From Oegoconia quadripuncta (Eukaryota; Arthropoda; Insecta; Lepidoptera; Autostichidae), in the NCBI GenBank assembly GCA_949316235.1, contig OX438743.1, positions 32,829,242 to 32,893,241 of the forward strand: a DNA stretch of 64,000 nt, given 5' to 3'. The position numbers and the translations under genes are program-made. The notes beneath the pieces were generated by a model. That model was not told the DNA's origin, ran no database searches, and worked only from the letters and a program-made list of their open reading frames with translations. Below are positions 45,926-58,035 of this stretch, in pieces (position 1 is the first letter of the stretch; each line of letters starts with the position of its first letter).

Positions 45926-46062
45926 AGGTTGTGCCGTATTAAATAGGGATGCAGATACAAACTACGTGAATAAATTTCATATATTTACATACACATACAT
46001 ACATACCATACCACATTTCCATTTCCAATGTAAAAAAAATCTCTACATTCGACAAGAATTTT

Positions 46063-46260
46063 CTACTTGCGATTGACGCGATCACGCTTTTGGGTGATGT
46101 TATGTAACTTCAGGCGCATCAGCTCTCTAACTGCGCATCCTGCCTCAACTCCGCGACCTAAAACATGGACAATTGTACCTTTGATGTGAGCACGTGCTCC
46201 AAAGCCACCGGAGCGGTGTGAATACACCTTGACATTTTTGACATAAACGTTGGGAAATCT
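46063..46260 (-). CDS. Possible 3'-terminal coding exon, product unrecognised
   Basis: On the minus strand a good acceptor (aattttttag type, ending at 46261) is followed by 65 uninterrupted codons and a TAG at 46063-46065. The peptide is basic, beginning RFPNVYVKNVKVYSHRSGGF and containing KGTIVHVLGRG; it ends KRDRVNRK. Base composition is clearly more GC-rich than the flanks, which suggests coding constraint. The basic, compact character recalls small ribosomal or mitochondrial ribosomal proteins, but I could not match a family. No convincing upstream exon was found in 46262-47600. It could instead be a decayed retrocopy or a retrotransposon piece. It lies in the spacer between divergent OBP-5 and OBP-6. 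Confidence 0.35.
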   Translation of the reverse strand, partial: RFPNVYVKNVKVYSHRSGGFGARAHIKGTIVHVLGRGVEAGCAVRELMRLKLHNITQKRDRVNRK

Positions 46261-46261
46261 C

Positions 46262-47500
46262 TAAAAATTAAATAATTTTACAGTGGGATTACCCGCTTTT
46301 GCTGTTTTTTTATGACTAAACAACAATAAATAAAGTGATGCACGGGCCATGTAATTTTTCTGGGCAATCAAATTGATTAAATGTTGTACCCATCAACGTT
46401 CATTATTTATACTTCGGCTTATTTGCACTTCCTCGTGCTCGTAGGGACTTCACTAGAAGGTTAAGGTTACCACTTTCCTACATAAATAAATCACAATATA
46501 AGAATTATATTAAAAATCTCTGTAGAATTACTTCTGATAATATGCGACTTGCTGCCAGCAAAATGGTGAGTCATTTTGCTGGCAGTAATCACCGTTTCAT
46601 AATTTAAAGACGCAAAATATTTATTTCATGTTTAGTATATTTTATATTTTTACTTTACTACGTCCATGCACCCATAACTACCTGGGCAAAAGAATCACTA
46701 GTTTTACAGAACTGAACAAGGTGATGATTCTGACTCTTCAGCCTACTGGAATTGCTCTTTTAGAGCCTCGCCCTTAAGAACTTATAAACATGGCAATCTT
46801 CAGACATTGTTTAACTACATTAGTAATGAACTTCATCGCCATACCTGTCCTATCAAACATGATAGTTAAAACTCTACTATTGGACGAATTTGAAATTACC
46901 ATTAAATTTAGAGAATAAAGATGCACACAGCCAGCATCAGACCTTCTGTACATAATAATAGCAATAACTTGTTAATAGACTTCCATGTATACTGACATCA
47001 TCAATAAGTTACTGAATTATGAGAAAATATTTTATTAAAAAACTACGAACGAACAGTCGATCGTCACCTCCGTTAAACTGCATGTTATGTTTTGGAAAAC
47101 TATAAGAGCGATATTCATTCAATATGTCATACATGTATACATTTTGAGGTTTGCTTTAAACTTCAAAGAGCATCTCCTAGTTCCAAATGGACATTGTTAC
47201 CGTACATATCTAGCCGAAACTGTAATTCGATGCCAACTCTGAAAATTTGCAGCAATTTTCTTCATAAACTACGCAATGTTATTGAATTTGTGGATATTTG
47301 GCAAATTCACTTTTATCGTGAGAATGATATGCATATTATCTCGTTATTACGTAGATGTGTCATGGTATATGTCATTTGTAAGCTCAGGCATGCGGTTACT
47401 TATTATCTTCAATGTCATTTCCAAATTCATTACTTAGTAAACACTAACAACGTGTAACTACAGTGTCTGATACCATATCATTTACTACTAATTTATACGT
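46262..47500. other. Spacer between divergent OBP-5 and OBP-6
   Basis: It holds one decayed repeat (46700-46800, similar to 62740-62800) and no coding exon I can support. It is probably where the OBP-6 regulatory region lies. Confidence 0.35.
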
Positions 47501-47509
47501 GGGGATTGG

Positions 47510-47515
47510 TATAAA
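47510..47515 (+). promoter_or_regulatory. Candidate TATA box of OBP-6
   Basis: A TATAAA sits 91 bp before the OBP-6 ATG. OBP-7 has the same motif 94 bp before its ATG, so the spacing is shared by these two tandem paralogues. Confidence 0.45.
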
Positions 47516-47600
47516 TTGGTGATTTCAACGAAATGTGGCCAAAATATCAACGCCACGGTTGAAGCTGCCAGTTTTTAAAGAAATCATACAAATCGTGAAA

Positions 47601-50141
47601 ATGATTCAGGCAACGGTTTTAATTTGCTGTCTTGGTTTTTTGACTTTAACCCCATATTTAACATTTGTGAGTGATTTGTATTCATTATAAATATAATAGA
47701 ATTGTATTGGTGTTTTCTTGTAATACTTATAAAAGAAGTGCAAAACGATGCAATTGATTATCCGTCGTCGTGTTAAATCGTGCATTTGATTGCTTCTGTT
47801 TCTTTATGAGACCACTCCTAATGCTGGACGATATTTAAATGGAAAGAAACCACTTGCTTGAGAATTAATGTAAAACGTTGCCCTGCCTGTTTTCCATATC
47901 TACTTCTTCTACTACTTCAAATTGCAGCTTTCTTCATCTTTTCTGTTATAGAGCAAAATGTATATTTTCCGAAAATCACGGATGCGATTACGTGACCAAG
48001 ATGTGGAAGTTTACGCATTTCATAATATACACTCGCGGTCTCTTTCATTGATTGTTTATTTTTCAGGCCATGACCGAGGATCAAAGGGCTAAGATCCACG
48101 CGCATTTTGAAGTAGTTGGCATGGAGTGCCTCAACGACTATCCAATTACAGAGGCAGATATCGCGAGTCTAAGGGCGAGTAAACTGCCCACTGGTGATGG
48201 TGTGCCATGCTTCCTAGCCTGTATGATGAAAAAGATTGGTATTGTGAGTATGACAAAAATACATAAAATTTCTGTAATACCAGTAAGGACTATGTGTCAC
48301 CGATCGCTTATAAATATAGATATAACCATGTTTCTCTTACAAATATTTCTTGAGAGTGGGTTCTTGAACATCAACGCTCTCCAATCCACCTGCACAGCGA
48401 ATACAAGGTATAAAACTTTTTTTATGCAACTGATTTGAAAGACTAGTGTACCGTGCGGATTTGTTTAAGTAAAAATGGTTGTCTTAATCCGTCTCCTCTG
48501 GTGGGTATCGTGAAAGGCTACTAAGGGACACCAAAAATATCTATGTACGAACGTGTTTCAATAGCGATCGGCTCACTCCTTTTTAAGTGTGTATTTCTTA
48601 ATATTTCGAACAGTGTATGTTGTTTGGAGCTTTTTAAAAAATCTAACATCCAAAGTCTTAATGCTTATATTTGAAATAGCACTGCCCACACCATTTAAGA
48701 TAATTGTCATGACGTTGTGAAAGACAAGTTAAAAATTATCCAACTAAGACAAGTAAAGACGTAATTTCAAACAAAATCAAATCCAGACAGTCATAATGAC
48801 AATATAAGAAATTCAAAATCTATTGGTGGAATGTAATGTTAACATCTAATTATATACGTTTCAGATGGATGACCAAGGAATGCTGCAAAAGGAAACCGCC
48901 CTCGAATTAGCCAAGAAGATCTTTGAAGACCCTGAGGAGGTCAAAAATATTGGAGACTACCTTCACTCTTGTTCACATAGTGAGAAATATTATATTTTCT
49001 GAATGAGTTTCACATATGAGTTAAAAAAAATTAAAGCAGTGTTTCATCCAAATGATAAACACCTACATGAAAATATCGATGATAAGATCGATAACGTTCA
49101 AAATCGTAAAAATCCGCGATCATCATCAAGGTTCTGCTGACACCTTGTCAGAAGCAGTTGCAGACTTGCGAGGTTGCCTTCATTACCCAGACCTTTGCCA
49201 TGCAGAGGTGGAAACCGTGGCCCAGAATTGTGTGTGTCGGTGTAAAGCGACAGGTCGAATGCATAACGGCATTTTCCCCCGTAAAAAAAGAAAAAAAATG
49301 GCCTTTTCTTGACGAGCTATAGATATAATATGTTGGTTATCGTAGTAGCAATCCTCTTCCACCCTTACTTTACATCGAGATCTATGACTGAGGGCTGCAA
49401 TCTATGAGACTATTACGGTCTTAGGACGAATAATATTTTGTAAATCATGATATAAAATATGGATTCCATTTGGTTCCTTTATCCCCAGTTAACGGAGAAG
49501 CAGTTAGTGATGGCGCCGCTGGTTGTGAACGTGCCATTTTGGGACTCAAATGTATGATGGAAAATGCTTCACAGGTAATTTTGAAGAGAATTTGATCGGA
49601 TTCTTTTTCATTGGCTTTTGTACCAGGTATATTAAGAAAATCCACTCGATAAGGATAAACCCTTAAAGGTTCCATTAATAAGCGAATGACGTTTTGTTCT
49701 TTGTGGGGTGAAAATTATTCGAGCATGTTGTGTTAGAAAATATTTTCGAGATAGATTCCCGGCAAGAAGTAAGTATAGTACTAAACTGACTCTTCCAGTC
49801 GATGTCGCAAATAGTAAGGTTACTATTTTAGTAAGGTATTCCTCGCAAACCTACTTGCCACAGTGAATAGACTTGTATGCCGATGCTGTGAAATAGTAGA
49901 ACTCAAACCCGTATATTACATTATTTTCTTTTAGAGTACAGTCGTCGATCATCATCTCTCTGTCTGACCTTAATCATCGTCCTGTCTTATCTTACATTTA
50001 TGTTAGTGTTGTATACATATTTTATTCTTTCATCATTCGTCTCTTCAAAATAGCTCCTTTCATATACGTTCATGTCATTTTCCAAGTATCCAGAATGCCT
50101 GATAAAAATTATTTCCTTTACAGTTTGGATTTGATATATAA
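47601..50141 (+). CDS. OBP-6: odorant-binding protein (PBP/GOBP family), five coding exons
   Basis: Exons: 47601-47666, 48067-48243, 48865-48979, 49489-49574 and 50124-50141. The product is 153 residues. The 22-residue signal exon is followed by AMTEDQRAKI. Cysteines are at about 43, 70, 74, 117, 132 and 141 (X26-X3-X42-X14-X8). The KKIG motif after C3 is shared with OBP-7 and OBP-8. Exon 3 begins MDDQGMLQKE, exon 4 is NGEAVSDGAAGC, and the last exon encodes FGFDI. At the exon 3/4 junction the split codon gives Ile rather than the Val found in the other seven. AATAAA is at 50245-50250. This is the most compact gene of the cluster (2.5 kb) and its introns hold few repeats. It is divergent from OBP-5, about 3 kb away. 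Confidence 0.92.
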
Positions 50142-50789
50142 TCTGCAACGTTGACCACCACATGTGAAAGACTACTGCGACAGAGACAGGTTTATTGAAA
50201 GTTACGTATAGGTAGGTATATTTTCGTTATTTGTAGTTTTCCGAAATAAAATTTGTGATTCTAAAAACTGCTTTGTTGGATTTTTATTACACCAATATTG
50301 ATATTTTTTATTATTTTTTTATTTATTTTAAGATTGATTTGTATGAGATACATTATTATAACAGGTTAGTTTTCGGCAAGAATTCTCTATCTGTGGGTAT
50401 CGTAACAAGCGACTAGGATCTTTGCACCAAATATATCGGTGACGTTCCAACGGCGGGATGCTCACCTTCTACCAGAGTGTGCATTTCTGTTCATTTTAAA
50501 AGGTGATTATCAGAACCAATCGCTTTTGTTTAGGATATCTCTGACCACTACGGCATTATTTCTAAATTTTTAGATGATAAAAACGAGTTTTAGAGTAGAA
50601 ACGATGTGAAAAACGGTTAGCAGTATCTCCAATCGGAGTACTAAAGATCAGTTTTAGTGACACGTGGAGGAGGCCTATTTCCAGTATTTAACTTGGATAG
50701 GCTTTAATAATGTTGAACCAACAATGGAATATGCACTTAATTATCACACCACTAGGTGAAATCAACACTTTCACTGCCATTTACCACTC

Positions 50790-51040
50790 TCGGAAGCAGT
50801 TGAAGCTCTCGTGGCGCATTTGCATTCGCTATTCTATTAGCGAATTTAAGAAACATCTGACGCGATCAGTCTTTGGATGGGTGACCAAAAGTTTTTAGGG
50901 GTCGCCTTAAACTGTTGGTCTCAAGTCAGTGGCCTACAAAGGTGCTTTACTGTCTAGCTGACACAAATCTACCAACCCGCACTGGGCTGCGTGTTGAATT
51001 ATAGCCGGTAGCCCCTCCCTCTCTGGTGAGAGCAGGCTTT
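50790..51040. repeat. Interspersed repeat D, inverted copy
   Basis: It matches the reverse complement of the other D copies (cagatgtttcttaaattcgc aside), between OBP-6 and OBP-7. Confidence 0.6.
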
Positions 51041-51488
51041 GCCACAGCTGAGGGGACTATTGATGTGAGGTATACCCATAGACCTGCATGTGTATAGCAG
51101 ACACAATTGAAAACTCATTGTTCACTGCGAATATGTCGGTAGTTGGCTGTGAACGTGTTAATGCATATTTTCAGACACGGTGTGCAATACATATCTTTGA
51201 ACGGAGATATTGTGTCACGCATGCCGTAATGTTCAATGAAAATCGCTTTCCACCTGTAGTATAGCCACATCACATGTTATGACATTTTCATGAGAACACA
51301 TCAAATAAGGAATTCCAATATCCGTTTTTAGTAACCGGAACCTAGCAATCTATTAGTGCTAAATGCTTCTTTTCATTCGATTGTCATCAATACTTAATTC
51401 AACTAATCAATTACAAGCGTTGAATCGAAGGCCCCCGTAGTGTCAAGTCATACAGGATGTTGACATTATACCCAACTCTTTTGTTTGG

Positions 51489-51494
51489 TATAAA
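51489..51494 (+). promoter_or_regulatory. Candidate TATA box of OBP-7
   Basis: TATAAA lies 94 bp upstream of the OBP-7 ATG (51583), and CTTCAACTG, an initiator-like sequence, follows about 40 bp on. The position matches that in OBP-6. Confidence 0.45.
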
Positions 51495-51582
51495 ACTGCC
51501 TGCATCTTTGGCAACCACCATATTCACCTCTTCAACTGTGCTGATTAGTCAAATACGAAGTACCTAATTAGTTAAAGACAAA

Positions 51583-54500
51583 ATGTTCAAGTCAGGCATT
51601 GTGTTGGCATTGTTCGGCATTGTAGTGAAAAATATCACGGTCAGTACTTACACTTAAGTGGTTATATTAATACTTTAGAGATAAAAAATCTTCGCTTTCT
51701 TCTTGGTTCTTTCAAGGATTAGGAAAGAAAGTCTTTCTTCTTACTGCTATTTTTATCTTAAGTCCTTTTGGATATACAGGGTGAAATTTAATTAGTGTAA
51801 CTTCTATTACCTGGTAGGTGACTCCACTCCTGATTACGACAACTTTCCTCTAGGAATCTCGGCCGAATTCGATAAAAAAAAATTTAATGTACTCATGAGC
51901 ATGGATTTCCATCCCAAATGAAATTGTCAGAGATATCTTATAGGTTATTTAAATAAGTAATATAAATAATAAATAAATATATTCTCACATACACACAGTG
52001 CCATCTAGGTCCACAGTAAGTATCTAGACTTGTGATATGGATAGCAGATGGTTGATAAACTATACAAAAACTTTTTTTTTTGTAAATAAATACATATATA
52101 AATGAAAAACCTCCATAACTCGTGAACACATGTCTGTATTCATCTGCCCCTAGCGGGATTCGAACCCGCGACGTTTTAGTAACAATTTTTGGCTGAATTC
52201 GGCTATGGTTTAATCAGAAGTGGAGTTTTCCTTTCATACCAAATGTGGTTTCAGAATTGTTTACTTTGTAACCGAAATTTTTTTGATCAAATTCGACTAT
52301 GGTTCCTTGGCGAAAAATATTCGTAATCAAGAGTGACGTCAGCAGTTGATGGAATTTACACGAATTCAAAGTCACCCTGTATTAGTCTAACATTTCTTGT
52401 TACGTCCATGTGTCGACACTCAGCGGGACTCCGTCTCAAGGAGATGCATGTGTGGTTAAGGAAATTAGTTCTAATATTTGTTCTATCGAATTCTGCACAA
52501 AACTGATTTCCATGTGGTCAGGTTGCCACACAATCTTGGTTGGTGGTTGGTGGTAGGGCATTTTAAAAATGTCCGCCTGGCTAGCTACCACCATCTTATC
52601 TAAATCTGCCGCCAAGCAGCAATGTTAATAGCATTGCTGTGTTCCGGTTATCAGAGAGATAAGATAGCCAGTCCCCCAAATGTGTTGGGGTTTCCGGGTC
52701 AGTACGCTTCCACCTTCGACCTGATCTTCACTTAACAACAGGTGTGATTGAGATCAAGTACGAACATGTCGTGCATAAAAAAAAACAACCATAAAAAAGA
52801 TTTTTCCCATAGATGATAAAAGCATTAAATAAAAGAACGATTCTTGTGGCTGCAGATAATGCTGAGGTTTAGGGATTAACTACCTATTGTCGTTAAACAC
52901 TCGTTCAGCCCAAATGGTGCAGTCGCTTTTGTTATTCCCTTTTCATTTGCCAAGTAAACATCTGGACGGTTCAATCCTTTGTTTGGTAACCAATAGTGGC
53001 ATTATCATAAGAGTGAATCCGTGATTCAGGAGGAATTTTCAATTGAAGGGCAGTTGGTAGACTACAGGGGGGCCATTTGAAAATACTAACTATAAGGGTC
53101 ACCTAACAGTCAGTTTAGTACATTTGTGCCCATAATAGGTACTCCCGATATATTAGCGAGAGGAGTCTGTATTCCAACAGCGAAGATGGTAAGGCTGTCG
53201 GCATACGACAAACGACAAACATTCCATAGATTTCGAAATGGAGAACCGTCTTCGTAAACTCAAGCTAGGGATCACAGTTGGTCAACAAATACTGCTTTAT
53301 TTACCTCTGACAAAAAACGAGGGAACAGAATCTTAGCCATAGATGGAAATCGGTTAAGTCGTTTTAAAGATATAGTTTTTAACATAATTGGTTTGTTTGA
53401 TCTGGATAGTATGTATAATAATTAGTATTCTCGGGGTTTTTCTAAATTTTCAAGATAAATCTTTATAGCTGTTTCCTTAAATCAATAAAATTTGTAAGAT
53501 GAATTGTATAGCGCCTCTAACGGTTGTAAATAAAACTATTTTTGTCATAGATACTCTTCAAACAAAAATCGATGCAAAAGTCACATTTCGCAGATGCCTA
53601 CCGATTTTTAAGATTCGAACAAAAATTGGAAACTGGCATTGAAACTAGTCTTCTGCCGCGGCGATCTCAGCCGCGAGGATTGCTTTATGGCGGATTTTTT
53701 GAGGATGGCTTTGTCCAGGTCTCAGACTACCGCTCTGCCAAAATTCAGTTCGTTTTAGAAAGTTAGTGATGAAAATTTAACAGACAGACAGATTTACCTT
53801 CGCATTCATTAGAATTTAATATGTTTTATTTCCAGTTTTCCTTTCACAATTTTAGAATGATTAGAATAAGGCTTGCAGATTTTATTTAATTGCACTCAGA
53901 ATAAATATAGTATATACTTAGAAATGGATGCTCAGGTCATGCACTGGAGTGTACTCTTATGTTACACTAGATTTTCACCCGCGACTTCGTCCGCATGCAG
54001 CTTGAAATTAAATATAAACTAACACTTGTGTATATACATATAAACGTTCCGGGAGGACTAGAATAACTATAAGAGCACAAACGGACAGACATGGATAGCG
54101 ACTTTGTTTTGTACTATTTAGAGGAAAGAGATTACATTGCTCGAGTGATTCATAAATTTTCAACAAAATATTACAGGCCATCACTGAAGAACAGAGAGGG
54201 CAAATACAATCGAAGTTTTTAGAAGTCGGGGCGGAGTGCATTAAGGATCATCCTTTATCCGAGGATGATATCAACTCTTTCAAAGACAAGAAGTTGCCAG
54301 GAGGTGACACAGCAAGCTGCTTCACTGCTTGCGTTTTCAAGAAAATTGGACTTGTGAGTATGAGGTTTTTTTATACCCGACTTAGCGACTTCCGCATTAC
54401 AAACGAAGAAGATAATAATTATATTTTATACTCGTCCCTGTCTTTTGCACAAAGCGATTTGAAAATGTGAAAGATAGAGCATCTGATCTTATGATAACTT

Positions 54501-56582
54501 TTGTCGTATTCCAATATATTCTTATTCTCTCCGACCGTCTGGTTTGTTTACATGTATTTGTCAAGAATTCTTTGGCGTCGACATAGCAATACATGTTCAT
54601 TGATAAAAACTATGAACTCTTTAGCAAGTTTGCACCGCAAGTGCAGCCATTGGATATTGTTGCCTGGAAAATACAATCAGTAAATACCTGGGAAAGGTTT
54701 GCGACGGATACCCTCAACCTATAAACCTACAAAGCGGCCACCCTTTTATGTGTAATGTCCGGCATAGGGACTTGGCGCAATATTTTTAATTGTTATAGAA
54801 CTACCGGTTATATTATTAACATTGTATTTATTTACTTACAGATTGACGACAAGGGTCAACTATCGCACACTGATGCTCTAGAAAGTGCCAAGAAAATATT
54901 CGATGATGAAGAGGAAATTAAGAATATTGAAGAGTTCCTAACAACTTGTGCTAAAGGTAACTACAATATACGAGAATATACCTAGTTATAATTATTAATT
55001 ACTTAATTTATATACCCACAGCTCATTTTGTTAGAACATTAGGGTCTAACGTGTTTTCTTCCATGGAAAGCGATGCAAATCTCTCCCTCTCGTTTCCCTT
55101 TAACTATTAGTGGAGTTTTATAGGCTGCTTATTTTGTGTGTTCGTATGTGTGATAATGTTCTTTTACTGCATGCTAAAGGTAAACCCTTAGCAGCAGTTC
55201 TATTCGAAGTTAACCAATTAAGGTGTCGATTCAATATAAAATACTTCTATTTCATACTTATGTATTAATTTAATTACTTATGTGCATTTATCCGATTGCT
55301 CTTAAAACGGTGAAGGCAAACATCGTGATGAAACCGGCATGCCTGAGAAATAAAAATTCAAAGGCATGTGAAATCCCCAACCCGCATTGGGCCAGTGTGG
55401 TGGACTATAGCCCATACTCCCTCGTTATAAGAGGGAAGGCCTATATGCCTGCAGTGGGTAGTTTACGGGCTGATGATGACCTTCTCTGGGGAATCTGCTT
55501 TGCGAATGAGCAATAATGTCAATATTTTTAATATTAAGATAAAAAATGTCACGTTTTCAAGTGATAATCTTTATCCTACGAAATAAATATTTTTTGACTT
55601 TGACTTCATACAAGCCAAATCCCGGTTTGCCTTACTAAATATACTCGATCAGGACTATTCACTATTTAAACAGTAGGTATAGGAAATCGTTGATTGAAAC
55701 AATCGCACTTGTCAACCTGAAACATCATGCTTGGTTGTTCTAATTTCACTAGCTGTGTAAAAATCACAAAACATTTCCCTATTTTGAAATCCTAGGCACG
55801 CCACAAATAGGACCTATTTGATATCGCGGGAAATGTAACAGTTCGCCTATAGATATTATACACTGATGTATTTTCAGCTGTTATAACTATAAATTATTAT
55901 TCCTTGCAGTAAACAACGAAGATGTCACCGACGGTGAGAAGGGTTGCGAACGTGCAGCTCTGGCTTACACTTGCCTCATCGACAATTCTGAGAAGGTATT
56001 AAATAACTGTCAATTTTAAAATCCATATTGTGTTATGTGAACAGCATCTGGGTCTGGAAGTCTCGATTTCAAAGTAAGGGCTATACATGTCCGTTCTTTT
56101 GAAAGTTCTAAAGAAAACCCATTTTATATTAATGGTGGAAACAGTACTTTTATGCAGGGAAGGTACCATTTTTAGGGGGTTTACTGATCAATACATAAGA
56201 GCATATTGACGTATTCCAGGTAAAAATATAGTATTCAGTAAAGTTTTTACACTTTTTTTATATAAGTATAAGAGTTAGCGCTTAATCTCTCGACTTAGAT
56301 ATAATGGTGATAAAGTCAGGGTGGATATTTGTAAATATCCTTGCCCTACCACCAACCAAACTGAGTGCTAAAGTAGGATTCCCCTTACAATTGAACTCGC
56401 GACGACCGTTTTGTAAATCCAATGTGTTTTGCAATGAACCAAGACGATACCTTGCCTATACAGTTACACAATATGTTGCACCACAACCCTCTAAGGGTCC
56501 CCACCCATTCATGATTCAAAAGTGATTTTATTAGTTTTTTTTTATATTTTCTTTTCAGTTCGGTTACAACATCGACTTCTAA
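51583..56582 (+). CDS. OBP-7: odorant-binding protein (PBP/GOBP family), five coding exons
   Basis: Exons: 51583-51639, 54177-54353, 54842-54956, 55910-55995 and 56559-56582. The product is 152 residues. The signal peptide is MFKSGIVLALFGIVVKNIT plus Ala, followed by ITEEQRGQIQ. Cysteines are at about 40, 67, 71, 114, 129 and 138 (X26-X3-X42-X14-X8). KKIG follows C3, exon 3 begins IDDKGQLSHT, and exon 4 is VNNEDVTDGEKGC. The last exon encodes FGYNIDF, two residues longer than in OBP-6. AATAAA is at 56709-56714. Exon 2 and the first part of exon 4 are most like OBP-6 and OBP-8. Intron 1 is expanded to 2.5 kb by an H MITE that itself carries a SINE, and by a truncated SINE-A. Confidence 0.92.
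51776..52380. repeat. MITE family H interrupted by a SINE-B'
   Basis: The left arm (acagggtgaaatttaattag) is at 51776-51885 and the right arm (ending caaagtcaccctg) at 52177-52380, with a SINE between. It is in intron 1 of OBP-7. Confidence 0.75.
51950..52176 (-). mobile_element. SINE-B' inserted in an H MITE
   Basis: The B box appears as gcgggattcgaacccgcgac and the tail is taataaataaata. The two halves of an H MITE flank it. Confidence 0.75.
52537..52785 (+). mobile_element. SINE-A, 5'-truncated copy
   Basis: The body and tail (gctagctaccaccatc through gtgcataaaaaaaa) are present but the tRNA-like head is missing. It is in intron 1 of OBP-7. Confidence 0.8.
53000..54000. other. OBP-7 intron 1, unassigned part
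   Basis: No coding evidence was found. The frame at 53572-53766 lacks a recognisable domain. A short piece of repeat E (cacccgcgacttcgtccgca) is at about 53975-54000. Confidence 0.3.
55268..55478 (+). mobile_element. SINE-C, 5'-truncated
   Basis: The body (ttatccgattgctcttaaaa to gggctgatgatgac) is present without the tRNA-like head. It is in intron 3 of OBP-7. Confidence 0.75.
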
Positions 56583-57062
56583 AACGCATGAAATTTTTGA
56601 AACAGATCTAAGGGAAACACTAAGAAGCATGGACTAAACGGCATTCCTTATTTTATTAGTTAATGTACATATATTGGATTGTGGACTTTAATTTAGGTTT
56701 AATTAGTTAATAAATGATTCATCTTAAATGTTGGATTATTATGCTTTATTACTTAGATAAGTTAAATATAATTAGCATTAATATTCGATCGGAATATTTG
56801 GCCCGCCAAATATTAGTAAAACGCCAACTTCAGTGATTCCGTTCGCTACCTGGTGCATCCATCATCAATGAAATTCATTTAAGAATTAAACGAAAAATAA
56901 CTTAAGTTACAAATGTAGGAAATATCATGTAACTCATATTTAAAAAAATACAGTCGAAATACCTAATTAAAAACAAAGGACTAGATATCCTAAGTTATCG
57001 GTAATAATGTATGTTTACCAGACAACCTTTAACGATTTCTACATCATCGTCATCAATCTCAG

Positions 57063-57230
57063 CCCTCATCCACCCACTGTTGGGTATATGCTTCTTCTCC
57101 ATAGCCCTCATCCAACCACTCTTGGGTATATGCTTCTTCTCCATAGCCCTCATCCACCCACTGTTGGGTATATGCTTCTTCTCCATAGCCCTTATCCACC
57201 CACTGTTGGGTGTATGCTTCTTCTCCATTA
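57063..57230. repeat. 42 bp minisatellite, four units
   Basis: Units begin at 57063, 57105, 57147 and 57189 (ccctcatccacccactgttg...) with few differences. The unit is a multiple of three, so all frames stay open. On the minus strand it encodes EEAYTQQWVDEGYG per unit, which resembles the last codons of RTE-like LINEs. Confidence 0.9.
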
Positions 57231-57584
57231 TGCCAATTAGGCACTAGACTTCTACTTGTTTATTTGATCATTTGTTATCTGAATTTATATAGTAAAGGCT
57301 ATTTAAAATTTCAAATTATAATTTCAAATAAGTAGAGACTATATGTGCCCGTGGGCATCGGACACGCAGAAGTTCGTCCACGATGTCTCAACCAGATTGG
57401 TTCTGGCCTCGTGTGATCTACAGGCTGGCGCGTACCTCGCTCAACGTCTTAGATTTTAACTTATTTATTTGATAATTTGATATCTGAATCTAATAAAGGC
57501 TAGAAAAGGATAATTTAAACACATTAAGTACTCTTCTTTTAGATTTCATTATTATTCTAATTGTTCATTAGATATACTACTAAC

Positions 57585-58035
57585 GATTGTTGCACTGGAC
57601 ACTGTCAGCGAAACAAACGGTTGCGGGTTCAAATCCCGCGAGGGGTAAATATTTGTGTGATAAATACGAACAGAATGCAGGGATATAGACCTTCCCTCGT
57701 ATAATAGTCCACCACGCTGACCCAATGCAAGTTGGGACTTCACATGCCTTAGAATTTTTTATTTTTTAGGCAAGCAGGTTTCCTCACGATGTTTTCCTTC
57801 ACCGTTTAAGAGCAGTCGGATAAATGCGCGTAAGTAAATTTAAAAACTCATTGGTACAGGGCATGCCTGGAAATCGAACCCGGACCTCCCAAATTGGGAG
57901 ACCGTGTCTTAGCCGCTGAGCCAACGACGCTCGATGGATGTTTAAAAAAATATTTATGTGTTTATCCATTAGTATCCATATTACAAGTTTTGCTTTGGGA
58001 CTAGATAAGTGGTGTAAGTATCGAAATATTTATTT
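57585..58035 (+). mobile_element. SINE-B split by a SINE-C insertion
   Basis: The head with B box (ggttcaaatcccgcgagg) is at 57585-57668 and the body and tail at 57937-58035. The sequence between is a SINE-C copy. Confidence 0.7.
57669..57936 (-). mobile_element. SINE-C inserted in SINE-B
   Basis: The head end on the minus strand is ggctcagcggctaagacacg and the body includes the cgtgaggaaacctgc segment. It interrupts a SINE-B copy. Confidence 0.75.

Noticed and set aside
47092..47457. A 121-codon open frame upstream of OBP-6
   Set aside because: Low-complexity AT-rich composition, no known motif, no matching splice context; treated as chance.
49052..49312. An 86-codon frame inside OBP-6 intron 3
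   Set aside because: It is bounded by good OBP exons on both sides, lacks splice signals of its own and matches nothing I know.
53572..53766. A 64-codon frame with balanced composition in OBP-7 intron 1
   Set aside because: No domain, no splice support and no second exon; left as unassigned.
57007..57240. Overlapping frames with a repeated 14-residue motif
   Set aside because: They arise because the 42 bp minisatellite unit is a multiple of three; there is no gene context.
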